Shown: one piece after another, positions 33,744-44,099 of the stretch
Position numbering within the stretch: position 1 is the stretch's first letter
Layout: every line of letters starts with the position of its first letter
From: Streptomyces sp. ALI-76-A
GTDB lineage: Bacteria > Actinomycetota > Actinomycetes > Streptomycetales > Streptomycetaceae
Assembly: GCF_030287445.1 (NCBI RefSeq)
Contig: NZ_JASVWB010000002.1
Span: forward strand, 5,270,001-5,334,000
Direction: 5' to 3'
DNA length: 64,000 nt
Notes under the pieces: generated by a model
What the model saw: only the letters and a program-made list of their open reading frames with translations
Database searches by the model: none
Told to the model about the DNA's origin: nothing
Program-made: the position numbers and the translations under genes

Positions 33744-34400
33744 ATGAGCACTGTTGACATCCTTTCGCCGGCGGGCGACAAGGCCGGTTCCGTCGAACTC
33801 CCCGCGGAGATCTTCGACGTCGAAAAGATCAGCATCCCGCTGATCCACCAGGTCGTCGTCGCACAGCTGGCCGCTGCCCGTCAGGGCACGCACAAGACCA
33901 AGACGCGTGGCGAGGTCCGCGGTGGCGGCAAGAAGCCGTACCGCCAGAAGGGCACCGGTCGTGCCCGCCAGGGTTCGACCCGCGCGCCGCAGTTCGCCGG
34001 TGGTGGCGTCGTGCACGGTCCCGTGCCGCGTGACTACTCGCAGCGGACCCCGAAGAAGATGAAGGCCGCGGCCCTGCGCCACGCCCTCACCGACCGGGCC
34101 CGCCACAACCGCATCCACGTCGTCTCCGGCGTCGTCGAGGGTGAGAACCCGTCGACGAAGGCCGCCCGGACGCTGTTCGGCAAGATCTCGGAGCGCAAGA
34201 ACCTGCTCCTGGTCGTCGACCGCGCCGACGAGGCCGCGTGGCTGTCCGCCCGCAACCTGCCCCAGGTCCACATCCTGGAGCCGGGCCAGCTGAACACGTA
34301 CGACGTTCTCGTCTCGGACGACGTGGTCTTCACCCAGGCCGCGTTCGAGTCCTTCGTGTCTGGCCCCCAGGCCGCTGACACCGAAGGGAGCGAAGCCTGA
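33744..34400 (+). CDS. rplD: 50S ribosomal protein L4
   Basis: L4 lines the exit tunnel and in proteobacteria represses the S10 operon. The 218-residue product has [20 protein letters not shown] and the extended-loop region [17 protein letters not shown]. It starts 4 nt after rplC and its stop overlaps the rplW start. Confidence 0.98.
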   Translation: MSTVDILSPAGDKAGSVELPAEIFDVEKISIPLIHQVVVAQLAAARQGTHKTKTRGEVRGGGKKPYRQKGTGRARQGSTRAPQFAGGGVVHGPVPRDYSQRTPKKMKAAALRHALTDRARHNRIHVVSGVVEGENPSTKAARTLFGKISERKNLLLVVDRADEAAWLSARNLPQVHILEPGQLNTYDVLVSDDVVFTQAAFESFVSGPQAADTEGSEA

Positions 34401-34819
34401 TGGCTACGCGTCACCCGAGCATCGCCTCGAAGGCCGCCAAGGCCAAGAAGGTCGCGCGCGTCGCCAAGGCGCGCCGCCACGAGGCCGAGGGCAAGAACAC
34501 CGTCGAGACGCCGATGAGCAAGGCCTTCACGGACCCCCGTGACGTGCTGCTCAAGCCGGTCGTCTCCGAGAAGAGCTACGCGCTGCTCGACGAGGGCAAG
34601 TACACCTTCGTCGTCGACCCGCGGGCCAACAAGACCCAGATCAAGCAGGCCGTCCAGGCGGTCTTCTCGGTCAAGGTCACCGGGGTCAACACGATCAACC
34701 GTCAGGGCAAGCGCAAGCGGACCAAGACGGGCTTCGGCAAGCGTGCGGACAGCAAGCGCGCGATCGTGACCCTCGCTGAGGGCGACCGTATCGACATCTT
34801 CGGCGGTCCGACCTCCTGA
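34400..34819 (+). CDS. rplW: 50S ribosomal protein L23
   Basis: L23 sits at the tunnel exit and docks trigger factor and SRP. The 139-residue form has an N-terminal Ala/Lys-rich extension of about 40 residues before the core ([20 protein letters not shown]), a typical Streptomyces feature. A shorter start (MSKAFTDPR) is possible but would lose the one-base coupling to rplD. Confidence 0.95.
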   Translation: MATRHPSIASKAAKAKKVARVAKARRHEAEGKNTVETPMSKAFTDPRDVLLKPVVSEKSYALLDEGKYTFVVDPRANKTQIKQAVQAVFSVKVTGVNTINRQGKRKRTKTGFGKRADSKRAIVTLAEGDRIDIFGGPTS

Positions 34820-34859
34820 CGGAGGTCCGGATCGTCCGATATCGGACGAGGACTGAGAA

Positions 34860-35696
34860 ATGGGAATCCGCAAGTACAAGCCGACTACGCCGGGCCGTCG
34901 CGGCTCCAGCGTCGCCGACTTCGTCGAGGTCACGCGGTCCACGCCGGAGAAGTCGCTGGTTCGCCCGCTGCACAGCAAGGGCGGCCGTAACAATTCCGGT
35001 CGTGTGACCGTTCGCCACCAGGGTGGCGGACACAAGCGCGCCTACCGCGTGATCGACTTCCGTCGTCACGACAAGGACGGCGTGCCGGCGAAGGTCGCGC
35101 ACATCGAGTACGACCCCAACCGCACCGCGCGCATCGCGCTGCTGCACTACGCGGACGGCGAGAAGCGCTACATCCTCGCCCCGCGCAACCTCCAGCAGGG
35201 TGACCGCGTCGAGAACGGTCCCGGGGCCGACATCAAGCCGGGCAACAACCTGGCGCTGCGCAACATCCCGGTCGGTACCACGATCCACGCGATCGAGCTC
35301 CGTCCCGGTGGCGGTGCCAAGTTCGCCCGCTCCGCCGGTGCCTCCGTGCAGCTGCTCGCGAAGGAGGGCCAGATGGCCCACCTCCGCATGCCGTCCGGTG
35401 AGATCCGCCTGGTCGACGTGCGCTGCCGCGCCACCGTCGGCGAGGTCGGCAACGCCGAGCAGAGCAACATCAACTGGGGCAAGGCCGGCCGTAAGCGTTG
35501 GCTGGGTGTCCGCCCGACCGTCCGCGGTGTGGCGATGAACCCGGTCGACCACCCGCACGGTGGTGGTGAGGGCAAGACCTCCGGTGGTCGCCACCCGGTC
35601 TCCCCGTGGGGTCAGAAGGAGGGTCGTACTCGTTCGCCGAAGAAGGCTTCGAACAAGTACATCGTCCGCCGCCGCAAGACGAACAAGAAGCGCTAG
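34860..35696 (+). CDS. rplB: 50S ribosomal protein L2
   Basis: L2 bridges the subunits and supports peptidyl transfer. The 278-residue sequence has [24 protein letters not shown] basic start ([20 protein letters not shown]), the core [20 protein letters not shown], and the signature [16 protein letters not shown] with the conserved His. Confidence 0.98.
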   Translation: MGIRKYKPTTPGRRGSSVADFVEVTRSTPEKSLVRPLHSKGGRNNSGRVTVRHQGGGHKRAYRVIDFRRHDKDGVPAKVAHIEYDPNRTARIALLHYADGEKRYILAPRNLQQGDRVENGPGADIKPGNNLALRNIPVGTTIHAIELRPGGGAKFARSAGASVQLLAKEGQMAHLRMPSGEIRLVDVRCRATVGEVGNAEQSNINWGKAGRKRWLGVRPTVRGVAMNPVDHPHGGGEGKTSGGRHPVSPWGQKEGRTRSPKKASNKYIVRRRKTNKKR

Positions 35697-35708
35697 GAGC
35701 GGGTTTAG

Positions 35709-35990
35709 ATGCCGCGCAGTCTCAAGAAGGGGCCCTTCGTCGACGACCACCTGATCAAGAAGGTGGACGCCCAGAACGAAGCCGGTTCCAAGAACGTCAT
35801 CAAGACCTGGTCCCGTCGCTCGATGATCGTCCCGGCCATGCTGGGCCACACGATCGCGGTGCACAACGGCAAGACCCACATTCCGGTGTTCGTCACCGAG
35901 TCGATGGTCGGCCACAAGCTCGGCGAGTTCTCGCCGACGCGCACCTTCCGGGGTCACGTCAAGGACGACCGGAAGTCGAAGCGCCGCTAG
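35709..35990 (+). CDS. rpsS: 30S ribosomal protein S19
   Basis: S19 pairs with S13 in the 30S head. The 93-residue product begins [20 protein letters not shown] and has the signature [16 protein letters not shown]. It starts 12 nt after rplB. Confidence 0.98.
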   Translation: MPRSLKKGPFVDDHLIKKVDAQNEAGSKNVIKTWSRRSMIVPAMLGHTIAVHNGKTHIPVFVTESMVGHKLGEFSPTRTFRGHVKDDRKSKRR

Positions 35991-36031
35991 GCGGGGTGGA
36001 ATCGACTATGACTAACACCGAAGGGACAACC

Positions 36032-36379
36032 ATGGAAGCCAGGGCCCAGGCGCGGTACATCCGCGTCACGCCCATGAAGGCCCGCCGAGTGGTGGACCTC
36101 ATCCGTGGCATGGACGCCACGGAGGCTCAGGCGGTCCTGCGTTTCGCCCCGCAGGCCGCGAGCGTGCCGGTCGGCAAGGTGCTGGACAGCGCCATCGCCA
36201 ACGCCGCGCACAACTACGACCACACCGATGTCGACAGCCTGGTCATCACCGAGGCGTACGTCGACGAGGGCCCGACCCTGAAGCGGTTCCGTCCGCGTGC
36301 CCAGGGCCGTGCCTACCGGATCCGCAAGCGGACCAGCCACATCACCGTGGTCGTCAGCAGCAAGGAAGGAACCCGGTAA
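36032..36379 (+). CDS. rplV: 50S ribosomal protein L22
   Basis: L22 lines the exit tunnel near the macrolide site. The 115-residue product begins [20 protein letters not shown] and ends in the loop and tail [23 protein letters not shown] at 36032 is preceded by GAAGGGA; ATG at 36008 would add eight residues and is the alternative. Its stop overlaps the rpsC start by one base. Confidence 0.96.
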   Translation: MEARAQARYIRVTPMKARRVVDLIRGMDATEAQAVLRFAPQAASVPVGKVLDSAIANAAHNYDHTDVDSLVITEAYVDEGPTLKRFRPRAQGRAYRIRKRTSHITVVVSSKEGTR

Positions 36380-37212
36380 TGGGCCAGAAGGTTAACCCGC
36401 ATGGGTTCCGGCTCGGCATCACCACGGACTTCAAGTCCCGTTGGTACGCCGACAAGCTGTACAAGGACTACGTCAAGGAAGACGTCGCCATCCGCCGGAT
36501 GATGACGTCCGGCATGGAGCGCGCCGGCATCTCCAAGGTGGAGATCGAGCGCACCCGTGACCGCGTCCGCGTCGACATCCACACCGCGCGTCCGGGCATC
36601 GTCATCGGCCGCCGCGGCGCCGAGGCCGACCGCATCCGCGGTGACCTCGAGAAGCTGACCGGCAAGCAGGTCCAGCTGAACATCCTCGAGGTCAAGAGCC
36701 CGGAGACGGACGCTCAGCTGGTGGCCCAGGCCGTCGCCGAGCAGCTGTCCTCCCGCGTCTCCTTCCGTCGCGCCATGCGCAAGAGCATGCAGGGCACGAT
36801 GAAGGCCGGCGCCAAGGGCATCAAGATCCAGTGCGGTGGCCGCCTCGGTGGCGCCGAGATGTCCCGCTCGGAGTTCTACCGCGAGGGCCGTGTGCCCCTG
36901 CACACGCTCCGCGCGAACGTGGACTACGGCTTCTTCGAGGCCAAGACGACCTTCGGCCGCATCGGCGTGAAGGTCTGGATCTACAAGGGCGATGTCAAGA
37001 ACATCGCCGAGGTCCGCGCCGAGAACGCCGCTGCCCGCGCCGGCAACCGTCCGGCCCGTGGTGGCGGCGGCGCCGACCGCCCGGCCCGTGGTGGCCGTGG
37101 CGGCGAGCGTGGCGGTCGCGGTCGCAAGCCGCAGCAGGCTCCCGCTGCCGAGGCCCCCAAGGCCGACGCTCCGGCTGCCGCTCCGGCTGAGAGCACCGGA
37201 ACGGAGGCCTGA
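36379..37212 (+). CDS. rpsC: 30S ribosomal protein S3
   Basis: S3 shapes the mRNA entry path. The 277-residue sequence has [20 protein letters not shown], the KH-domain motif [20 protein letters not shown] and the C-terminal domain [19 protein letters not shown]. After residue 215 comes an actinobacterial Gly/Arg- and Ala/Pro-rich tail of about 60 residues. Confidence 0.98.
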   Translation: MGQKVNPHGFRLGITTDFKSRWYADKLYKDYVKEDVAIRRMMTSGMERAGISKVEIERTRDRVRVDIHTARPGIVIGRRGAEADRIRGDLEKLTGKQVQLNILEVKSPETDAQLVAQAVAEQLSSRVSFRRAMRKSMQGTMKAGAKGIKIQCGGRLGGAEMSRSEFYREGRVPLHTLRANVDYGFFEAKTTFGRIGVKVWIYKGDVKNIAEVRAENAAARAGNRPARGGGGADRPARGGRGGERGGRGRKPQQAPAAEAPKADAPAAAPAESTGTEA

Positions 37213-37217
37213 CCGAC

Positions 37218-37637
37218 ATGCTGATCCCCCGTAGGGTCAAGCACCGCAAGCAGCACCACCCCAAGCGCCGCGGTGAGGCCAAGGGTGGTACGACGGTCGC
37301 GTTCGGCGAGTACGGCATTCAGGCCCTCACGCCGGCGTACGTGACCAACCGCCAGATCGAGGCGGCCCGTATCGCGATGACCCGCCACATCAAGCGTGGC
37401 GGCAAGGTCTGGATCAACATCTACCCGGACCGCCCGCTCACGAAGAAGCCCGCCGAGACCCGCATGGGTTCCGGTAAGGGTTCGCCGGAGTGGTGGATCG
37501 CGAACGTGCACCCGGGACGGGTCATGTTCGAGCTGTCCTACCCCAACGAGAAGATCGCCCGTGAGGCCCTCACTCGCGCAGCCCACAAGCTGCCGATGAA
37601 GTGCCGGATCGTCAAGCGCGAGGCAGGTGAAGCGTGA
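37218..37637 (+). CDS. rplP: 50S ribosomal protein L16
   Basis: L16 positions the A-site tRNA. The 139-residue protein has [40 protein letters not shown] and the Arg-rich end of the family. It starts 5 nt after rpsC and shares one base with rpmC. Confidence 0.98.
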   Translation: MLIPRRVKHRKQHHPKRRGEAKGGTTVAFGEYGIQALTPAYVTNRQIEAARIAMTRHIKRGGKVWINIYPDRPLTKKPAETRMGSGKGSPEWWIANVHPGRVMFELSYPNEKIAREALTRAAHKLPMKCRIVKREAGEA

Positions 37638-37861
37638 TGTCGGCCGGTACCAAGGCGTCCGAGCTGCGCGAACTGGGTGACGAGGAGCTTCTCGCGAAGC
37701 TCCGCGAAGCCAAGGAAGAGCTGTTCAACCTCCGCTTCCAGGCGGCGACGGGTCAGCTCGAGAACCACGGTCGGCTCAAGGCCGTCCGTAAGGACATCGC
37801 GCGGATCTACACCCTGATGCGTGAGCGCGAGCTGGGCATCGAGACGGTGGAGAGCGCCTGA
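37637..37861 (+). CDS. rpmC: 50S ribosomal protein L29
   Basis: L29 lies beside the exit tunnel. The 74-residue two-helix protein has [20 protein letters not shown] and [20 protein letters not shown], the family signature. ATG at 37637 overlaps the rplP TGA. Confidence 0.98.
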   Translation: MSAGTKASELRELGDEELLAKLREAKEELFNLRFQAATGQLENHGRLKAVRKDIARIYTLMRERELGIETVESA

Positions 37862-38148
37862 TGAGCGAGAGCAACGTGACTGAAGAGACCAAGACGGACC
37901 GCGGTTTCCGCAAGACCCGTGAGGGTCTCGTCGTCAGCGACAAGATGGACAAGACCGTCGTCGTCGCCGTCGAGGACCGTGTCAAGCACGCGCTGTACGG
38001 CAAGGTCATCCGCCGTACGAACAAGCTCAAGGCCCACGACGAGCAGAACGCCGCGGGCGTCGGCGACCGTGTCCTCCTGATGGAGACCCGGCCGCTGTCC
38101 GCGACGAAGCGCTGGCGCGTCGTCGAGATCCTCGAGAAGGCCAAGTAA
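37861..38148 (+). CDS. rpsQ: 30S ribosomal protein S17
   Basis: S17 binds the 5' domain of 16S rRNA. The 95-residue OB-fold product has an acidic N-terminus, then [40 protein letters not shown] and [20 protein letters not shown]. It is translationally coupled to rpmC and is the last gene before two hairpins. Confidence 0.98.
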   Translation: MSESNVTEETKTDRGFRKTREGLVVSDKMDKTVVVAVEDRVKHALYGKVIRRTNKLKAHDEQNAAGVGDRVLLMETRPLSATKRWRVVEILEKAK

Positions 38149-38150
38149 TT

Positions 38151-38218
38151 CCTGCGGGGCAGACCCCGCAGGACAGTTCCGCCAGGCTCCAACGGGGCTG
38201 ATCATTCAGCCCCGTTGG
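38151..38218 (+). terminator. Tandem hairpins between rpsQ and rplN
   Basis: The first stem is 9 bp (38151-38159 with 38164-38172). The second is 13 bp (38189-38201 with 38206-38218) with a four-base loop. They mark the S10/spc border and could terminate or attenuate. Confidence 0.7.
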
Positions 38219-38246
38219 GGAACCGGCAGACAATCAGGAGATAGAC

Positions 38247-38615
38247 GTGATCCAGCAGGAGTCGCGACTGCGTGTCGCCGACAACACTGGTGCGAAGGAG
38301 ATCCTTTGCATCCGTGTGCTCGGTGGCTCCGGTCGCCGCTACGCGGGCATCGGTGACGTCATCGTCGCCACCGTCAAGGACGCGATCCCCGGTGGCAACG
38401 TGAAGAAGGGTGACGTCGTCAAGGCGGTCATCGTTCGCACCGTCAAGGAGCGCCGCCGTCCGGACGGCTCGTACATCCGCTTCGACGAGAACGCCGCTGT
38501 CATTCTGAAGAACGACGGCGACCCTCGCGGCACCCGTATCTTCGGCCCGGTGGGTCGTGAGCTGCGCGAGAAGAAGTTCATGAAGATCATCTCGCTCGCG
38601 CCGGAGGTGCTGTAA
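38247..38615 (+). CDS. rplN: 50S ribosomal protein L14
   Basis: L14 contacts the 30S subunit and ribosome silencing factor. The 122-residue product has [40 protein letters not shown] and the signature [23 protein letters not shown] at 38247 follows CAGGAG. Confidence 0.98.
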   Translation: MIQQESRLRVADNTGAKEILCIRVLGGSGRRYAGIGDVIVATVKDAIPGGNVKKGDVVKAVIVRTVKERRRPDGSYIRFDENAAVILKNDGDPRGTRIFGPVGRELREKKFMKIISLAPEVL

Positions 38616-38617
38616 GC

Positions 38618-38941
38618 ATGAAGATCAAGAAGGGCGACCTGGTCCAGGTCATCACCGGTAAGGACAAGGGCAAGCAGGGCAAGGTCATCGCGGCCTACCC
38701 CCGCGAGGACCGTGTCCTGGTCGAGGGTGTCAACCGGGTCAAGAAGCACACCAAGGCCGGTCCCACGGCTCGTGGTTCGCAGGCCGGCGGCATCGTCACC
38801 ACCGAGGCCCCTGTCCACGTGAGCAACGTTCAGCTCGTCGTGGAGAAGGACGGCAACAAGGTCGTGACCCGCGTCGGTTACCGCTTCGACGACGAGGGCA
38901 ACAAGATCCGCGTTGCCAAGCGGACGGGTGAGGACATCTGA
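38618..38941 (+). CDS. rplX: 50S ribosomal protein L24
   Basis: L24 is an early assembly initiator with a KOW motif: [20 protein letters not shown]. The 107-residue protein continues [12 protein letters not shown] and ends in a basic tail. It is two bases from rplN and overlaps rplE by one. Confidence 0.98.
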   Translation: MKIKKGDLVQVITGKDKGKQGKVIAAYPREDRVLVEGVNRVKKHTKAGPTARGSQAGGIVTTEAPVHVSNVQLVVEKDGNKVVTRVGYRFDDEGNKIRVAKRTGEDI

Positions 38942-39498
38942 TGGCTACCACCACCACTCCGCGTCTCAAGACGAAGTACCGCGAGGAGATCCAGGCCAAG
39001 CTGCAGGAGGAGTTCTCGTACGAGAACGTCATGCAGATCCCCGGCCTGGTCAAGATCGTGGTCAACATGGGTGTCGGCGACGCCGCCCGTGACTCGAAGC
39101 TCATGGACGGTGCCGTCCGTGACCTGACCACCATCACCGGTCAGAAGCCGGCCGTCACCAAGGCCCGCAAGTCCATCGCGCAGTTCAAGCTGCGTGAGGG
39201 TCAGCCGATCGGTGCCCACGTCACGCTCCGTGGCGACCGCATGTGGGAGTTCCTGGACCGCACCCTGTCGCTGGCGCTCCCGCGCATCCGCGACTTCCGC
39301 GGCCTGTCCCCCAAGCAGTTCGACGGCCGTGGCAACTACACCTTCGGTCTCACGGAGCAGGTCATGTTCCACGAGATCGACCAGGACAAGATCGACCGCA
39401 CCCGGGGTATGGACATCACCGTGGTGACCACGGCGACCAACGACGCTGAGGGCCGCGCGCTCCTTCGTCACCTCGGCTTCCCCTTCAAGGAGGCGTGA
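38941..39498 (+). CDS. rplE: 50S ribosomal protein L5
   Basis: L5 binds 5S rRNA. The 185-residue product has the signature [40 protein letters not shown] and [20 protein letters not shown]. Confidence 0.98.
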   Translation: MATTTTPRLKTKYREEIQAKLQEEFSYENVMQIPGLVKIVVNMGVGDAARDSKLMDGAVRDLTTITGQKPAVTKARKSIAQFKLREGQPIGAHVTLRGDRMWEFLDRTLSLALPRIRDFRGLSPKQFDGRGNYTFGLTEQVMFHEIDQDKIDRTRGMDITVVTTATNDAEGRALLRHLGFPFKEA

Positions 39499-39503
39499 GC
39501 GAG

Positions 39504-39689
39504 ATGGCGAAGAAGGCTCTGATTGCCAAGGCTGCTCGTAAGCCCAAGTTCGGCGTACGTGGCTACACGCGCTGCCAGCGCTGCGGCCGTCCGCACTCCG
39601 TGTACCGCAAGTTCGGCCTGTGCCGCGTGTGCCTTCGTGAGATGGCCCACCGTGGCGAGCTGCCGGGCGTGACCAAGAGCTCCTGGTAA
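39504..39689 (+). CDS. rpsN: 30S ribosomal protein S14, zinc type
   Basis: The short 61-residue form carries zinc ligands C24, C27, C40 and C43 ([14 protein letters not shown] and [13 protein letters not shown]). It is the zinc-dependent type Z S14, as expected for the housekeeping spc copy; the zinc-free 101-residue paralogue is normally elsewhere. ATG at 39504 is chosen over GTG/ATG three codons earlier. Confidence 0.97.
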   Translation: MAKKALIAKAARKPKFGVRGYTRCQRCGRPHSVYRKFGLCRVCLREMAHRGELPGVTKSSW

Positions 39690-39900
39690 TCCTGTACTTC
39701 AGGATTCCTGGAACTCTCGGTAAGTAAAGGGCGATGTCAGGCGCCCACCCCTTCATGCCGTAGGCTAGGAGGGTTGGGCGCCTGGACGTCCATACGACTT
39801 ACTACGCCGTAGGTCCACCGCGCCGCACCCGTCCCGTCTCGGATCGGGGAGAGGGATGGCGCACCAGGAAACCCCGGCGAGAGAGGCCGAAGGCCAATTC

Positions 39901-40299
39901 ATGACCATGACTGATCCGATCGCAGACATGCTTACGCGTCTGCGGAACGCGAACTCGGCATACCACGACTCCGTGACGATGCCGGCATCGAAGATCAAGT
40001 CTCACATCGCGGAGATCCTCCAGCAGGAGGGCTTCATCACGGGCTGGAAGGTCGAGGACGCCGAGGTCGGCAAGAACCTCGTCCTGGAGCTGAAGTTCGG
40101 CCCCAACCGTGAGCGCTCCATCGCGGGCATCAAGCGGATCTCCAAGCCCGGTCTCCGGGTGTACGCGAAGTCCACCAACCTGCCGAAGGTGCTCGGCGGC
40201 CTGGGCGTGGCGATCATCTCCACGTCGCACGGGCTTCTCACCGACAAGCAGGCCGGCAAGAAGGGCGTAGGCGGAGAAGTCCTCGCCTACGTCTGGTAG
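39901..40299 (+). CDS. rpsH: 30S ribosomal protein S8
   Basis: S8 binds helix 21 of 16S rRNA and is the spc-operon repressor in E. coli. The 132-residue sequence has [20 protein letters not shown] and the C-terminal signature [22 protein letters not shown] at 39901 or 39907 are both possible. The preceding gap (39690-39900) contains TAGGCT at 39761 that could be a promoter element. Confidence 0.97.
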   Translation: MTMTDPIADMLTRLRNANSAYHDSVTMPASKIKSHIAEILQQEGFITGWKVEDAEVGKNLVLELKFGPNRERSIAGIKRISKPGLRVYAKSTNLPKVLGGLGVAIISTSHGLLTDKQAGKKGVGGEVLAYVW

Positions 40300-40323
40300 C
40301 GGAAGGGAACGGAGGAAACAGCT

Positions 40324-40863
40324 ATGTCGCGCATTGGCAAGCTCCCCATCACGGTTCCCGCCGGCGTGGACGTCACCATCGACGGCCAGACGGTCTCGGT
40401 CAAGGGCCCCAAGGGCTCGCTGACCCACACCGTCGTGGCGCCGATCGAGATCGCCAAGGGTGAGGACGGCGTGCTGAACGTCACCCGCCCCAACGACGAG
40501 CGTCAGAGCAAGGCCCTGCACGGCCTGTCCCGCACGCTGGTGGCGAACATGATCACCGGCGTGACCGAGGGTTACGTGAAGAAGCTCGAGATCAGCGGTG
40601 TCGGTTACCGCGTTCAGGCCAAGGGATCGAACCTCGAGTTCGCTCTGGGCTACAGCCACCCGATCACCGTCGAGGCGCCCGAGGGAATCACCTTCAAGGT
40701 GGAGACCCCGACCCGCTTCCAGGTCGAGGGCATCGACAAGCAGAAGGTCGGCGAGGTTGCGGCCAACATCCGCAAGCTGCGCAAGCCCGACCCGTACAAG
40801 GCCAAGGGTGTCAAGTACGAGGGCGAAGTCATCCGCCGCAAGGTCGGAAAGGCGGGTAAGTAA
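40324..40863 (+). CDS. rplF: 50S ribosomal protein L6
   Basis: L6 has two similar domains; [20 protein letters not shown] starts the first and the second ends [19 protein letters not shown], the family signature near the sarcin-ricin loop. 179 residues. Confidence 0.98.
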   Translation: MSRIGKLPITVPAGVDVTIDGQTVSVKGPKGSLTHTVVAPIEIAKGEDGVLNVTRPNDERQSKALHGLSRTLVANMITGVTEGYVKKLEISGVGYRVQAKGSNLEFALGYSHPITVEAPEGITFKVETPTRFQVEGIDKQKVGEVAANIRKLRKPDPYKAKGVKYEGEVIRRKVGKAGK

Positions 40864-40866
40864 GCC

Positions 40867-41250
40867 ATGGCATACGGACAGAAGATCCTCAAGGGCGACG
40901 CCTACAAGCGCGCCGCGATCAAGCGCCGCCACATCCGGATCCGCAAGTCGATCAACGGTACGGCGGAGCGTCCTCGTCTGGTCGTGACCCGCTCGAACCG
41001 CCACATCGTGGCCCAGGTGATCGACGACCTCAAGGGTCACACCCTTGCGTCGGCGTCCACCCTGGACACCTCGATCCGCGGTGCGGAGGGCGACAAGTCC
41101 TCGCAGGCCAAGCAGGTCGGCGCCCTGGTCGCCGAGCGTGCCAAGGCCGCCGGTGTCGAGGCTGTCGTATTCGACCGTGGTGGCAACCAGTACGCCGGGC
41201 GCATCGCTGCCCTGGCGGACGCCGCCCGCGAAGCCGGACTGAAGTTCTGA
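40867..41250 (+). CDS. rplR: 50S ribosomal protein L18
   Basis: L18 binds 5S rRNA with L5. The 127-residue product has [40 protein letters not shown] and [20 protein letters not shown]. It is three bases after rplF. Confidence 0.98.
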   Translation: MAYGQKILKGDAYKRAAIKRRHIRIRKSINGTAERPRLVVTRSNRHIVAQVIDDLKGHTLASASTLDTSIRGAEGDKSSQAKQVGALVAERAKAAGVEAVVFDRGGNQYAGRIAALADAAREAGLKF

Positions 41251-41291
41251 GCCGGTTCCGTAGCTAGCGGAAACAGAGAGAGGTAATTCCA

Positions 41292-41900
41292 ATGGCTGGA
41301 CCCCAGCGCCGCGGTGGCGGTGCCGGTGGCGGCGAGCGGCGGGACCGGAAGGGCCGTGACGGCGGCGCAGCTGCCGCCGAGAAGACCGCTTATGTTGAGC
41401 GCGTTGTCGCGATCAACCGCGTCGCCAAGGTTGTGAAGGGTGGTCGTCGCTTCAGCTTCACCGCGCTGGTCGTGGTGGGCGACGGTGACGGCACCGTGGG
41501 TGTCGGTTACGGCAAGGCCAAGGAGGTGCCGGCCGCCATCGCCAAGGGTGTTGAGGAGGCCAAGAAGCACTTCTTCAAGGTCCCCCGTATCCAGGGCACC
41601 ATCCCGCACCCGATCACGGGCGAGAAGGCCGCGGGCGTCGTCCTGCTCAAGCCTGCTTCCCCCGGTACCGGCGTCATCGCCGGTGGCCCGGTGCGTGCCG
41701 TGCTCGAGTGCGCGGGCGTGCACGACATCCTGTCGAAGTCGCTCGGCTCGTCGAACGCGATCAACATCGTGCACGCGACCGTGGCGGCCCTGAAGGGCCT
41801 GCAGCGTCCCGAGGAGATCGCGGCTCGCCGTGGTCTGCCCCTCGAGGACGTCGCTCCCGCGGCTCTGCTGCGTGCGCGTGCCGGGGCTGGTGCTGCGTAA
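41292..41900 (+). CDS. rpsE: 30S ribosomal protein S5
   Basis: S5 helps decoding and contains the spectinomycin loop. The 202-residue product has a Gly/Arg N-terminus, [20 protein letters not shown] with the conserved Lys-rich loop intact, and [20 protein letters not shown]. The last gene-specific strand is followed by an Ala-rich tail. Confidence 0.98.
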   Translation: MAGPQRRGGGAGGGERRDRKGRDGGAAAAEKTAYVERVVAINRVAKVVKGGRRFSFTALVVVGDGDGTVGVGYGKAKEVPAAIAKGVEEAKKHFFKVPRIQGTIPHPITGEKAAGVVLLKPASPGTGVIAGGPVRAVLECAGVHDILSKSLGSSNAINIVHATVAALKGLQRPEEIAARRGLPLEDVAPAALLRARAGAGAA

Positions 41901-42082
41901 TGGCTCAGCTCAAGATCACGCAGACGAAGTCGTACATCGGCAGCAAGCAGAACCACCGTGACACCCTGCGCTCCCTTGGTCTCAAGGGCATCAACACGCA
42001 GGTCGTCAAGGAGGATCGTCCCGAGTTCCGCGGCATGGTGCACACCGTCCGCCACCTCGTGACGGTCGAGGAGGTCGACTGA
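41900..42082 (+). CDS. rpmD: 50S ribosomal protein L30
   Basis: The 60-residue L30 has [20 protein letters not shown] and [20 protein letters not shown]. It overlaps rpsE by one base and is two bases from rplO. Confidence 0.98.
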   Translation: MAQLKITQTKSYIGSKQNHRDTLRSLGLKGINTQVVKEDRPEFRGMVHTVRHLVTVEEVD

Positions 42083-42084
42083 TC

Positions 42085-42540
42085 ATGGCGGAGAACAACC
42101 CGCTCAAGATCCACAACCTCCGTCCCGCTCCGGGCGCCAAGACCGCCAAGACCCGTGTGGGTCGTGGTGAGGCGTCGAAGGGCAAGACGGCTGGTCGTGG
42201 TACCAAGGGCACGAAGGCCCGCTACCAGGTTCCGGAGCGCTTCGAGGGCGGGCAGATGCCCCTCCACATGCGTCTCCCGAAGCTGAAGGGCTTCAAGAAC
42301 CCGTTCAAGACCGAGTACCAGGTCGTGAACCTCGACAAGCTGGGCGCGCTGTACCCGGAGGGTGGCGAGGTCACCGTCGAGGGACTCGTCGCCAAGGGTG
42401 CCGTTCGCAAGAACAGCCTCGTCAAGGTCCTCGGCCAGGGCGAGATCTCCGTGGCGCTGCAGGTGACGGTCGACGCCGTCTCCGGCTCCGCCAAGGAGAA
42501 GATCACCGCCGCCGGCGGTACCGTCACCGAGCTCGTCTGA
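42085..42540 (+). CDS. rplO: 50S ribosomal protein L15
   Basis: L15 has a long basic N-terminal extension ([20 protein letters not shown]) that enters rRNA and a globular end ([20 protein letters not shown]). The 151-residue length is normal. Confidence 0.98.
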   Translation: MAENNPLKIHNLRPAPGAKTAKTRVGRGEASKGKTAGRGTKGTKARYQVPERFEGGQMPLHMRLPKLKGFKNPFKTEYQVVNLDKLGALYPEGGEVTVEGLVAKGAVRKNSLVKVLGQGEISVALQVTVDAVSGSAKEKITAAGGTVTELV

Positions 42541-42576
42541 ACACCACAGGCGTCTTGATGACTTGAGCGATCCCGA

Positions 42577-42608
42577 CCGGGGATACCCCACAAATGGGGT
42601 ATCCCCGG
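42577..42608 (+). terminator. Terminator between rplO and secY
   Basis: A 14-bp perfect stem (42577-42590 with 42595-42608) with loop CAAA. A second hairpin (42667-42675 with 42684-42692) follows, and secY begins at 42786. Confidence 0.8.
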
Positions 42609-42785
42609 TTGGTCGTTCCTAGGGTGGCGGTCCCGCCGGTAAGGTGACCTGCACTGCCCACTTTCACAAGGTGCCTCCCATGGGGCACCTTGGGCGGCAG
42701 TCGACCGTTAAACCTGTCGTTGTTCTTATTGGACCTTCAAGACCGTCACCCTTGACGCAGTTGCGCGGGGGTCGCAGGAGGCACC

Positions 42786-44099
42786 GTGCTCACCGCGTTC
42801 GCCCGGGCGTTCAAGACGCCCGACCTGCGCAAGAAGCTGCTCTTCACGCTCGGGATCATCGTGGTCTACCGGGTCGGTACCCACGTCCCGATCCCCGGCG
42901 TCGACTACACGTCCGTTCAGCAGTGCGTCGACGAGGCGTCCGGCAACCAGGGCCTGTTCGGTCTCGTCAACATGTTCAGCGGCGGCGCGCTGCTCCAAAT
43001 CACGATCTTCGCGCTCGGCATCATGCCGTACATCACGGCGAGCATCATTCTCCAGCTGCTGACCGTCGTGATCCCGCGCCTGGAAGCCCTCAAGAAGGAG
43101 GGCCAGGCCGGTACGGCGAAGATCACTCAGTACACGCGCTACCTGACCGTGGCACTCGCCATCCTGCAGGGCACCGGCCTGGTGGCCACCGCCCGCAGCG
43201 GCGCCCTGTTCTCCGGCTGCACCGTCGCCGGGAGCATCGTTCCGGACCGCGCGATCTTCACCACCATCGTCATGGTCATCACCATGACCGCCGGCACGGC
43301 CGTCGTCATGTGGCTCGGTGAGCTCATCACCGACCGCGGCATCGGCAACGGCATGTCGATCCTGATGTTCATCTCGATCGCCGCGACCTTCCCGTCCGCG
43401 CTGTGGGCCATCAAGACCCAGGGCTCGCTGGCCGACGGCTGGATCGAGTTCGGCACGGTCATCCTCGTCGGCCTGGTCATGGTCGGCCTGGTGGTCTTCG
43501 TCGAGCAGGCACAGCGCCGCATCCCGGTCCAGTACGCGAAGCGGATGATCGGCCGCCGTTCCTACGGCGGTACGTCGACCTACATCCCGCTCAAGGTGAA
43601 CCAGGCGGGTGTGATCCCCGTTATCTTCGCCTCGTCGCTGCTCTACATCCCGGCCCTGGTCGCGCAGTTCTCCAGCGGGACCTCGGGGTGGAAGACCTGG
43701 ATCGAGGCCCACCTCGTCAAGGGGGACCACCCGTACTACATCACCCTGTACTTCTTCCTCATCGTTTTCTTCGCGTTCTTCTACGTGGCGATCTCCTTCA
43801 ACCCCGAAGAAGTCGCCGACAACATGAAGAAGTATGGTGGCTTCATCCCGGGCATCCGGGCTGGCCGACCGACCGCTGAGTACCTGTCGTACGTGCTCAA
43901 CCGGATCACCTGGCCGGGTTCGCTGTACTTGGGGCTGATCGCTCTCGTGCCGACGATGGCGTTGGCTGGTTTCGGGGCAAACCAGAACTTCCCGTTCGGC
44001 GGGACCAGCATCCTGATCATCGTGGGTGTGGGTCTCGAGACGGTGAAGCAGATCGAGAGTCAGCTTCAGCAGCGCAATTACGAAGGGTTCCTCCGCTGA
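42786..44099 (+). CDS. secY: Preprotein translocase subunit SecY
   Basis: SecY is the membrane channel for secreted and inserted proteins. The 437-residue product has about ten membrane helices; recognisable are VYRVGTHVPIPGVDY, the plug region GLVNMFSGGALLQITIFALG, MPYITASIILQLLTVVIPRL and the cytoplasmic loop RRIPVQYAKRMIGRRSYGGT that contacts the ribosome. GTG at 42786 follows AGGAG. adk overlaps its stop. Confidence 0.98.
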   Translation: MLTAFARAFKTPDLRKKLLFTLGIIVVYRVGTHVPIPGVDYTSVQQCVDEASGNQGLFGLVNMFSGGALLQITIFALGIMPYITASIILQLLTVVIPRLEALKKEGQAGTAKITQYTRYLTVALAILQGTGLVATARSGALFSGCTVAGSIVPDRAIFTTIVMVITMTAGTAVVMWLGELITDRGIGNGMSILMFISIAATFPSALWAIKTQGSLADGWIEFGTVILVGLVMVGLVVFVEQAQRRIPVQYAKRMIGRRSYGGTSTYIPLKVNQAGVIPVIFASSLLYIPALVAQFSSGTSGWKTWIEAHLVKGDHPYYITLYFFLIVFFAFFYVAISFNPEEVADNMKKYGGFIPGIRAGRPTAEYLSYVLNRITWPGSLYLGLIALVPTMALAGFGANQNFPFGGTSILIIVGVGLETVKQIESQLQQRNYEGFLR

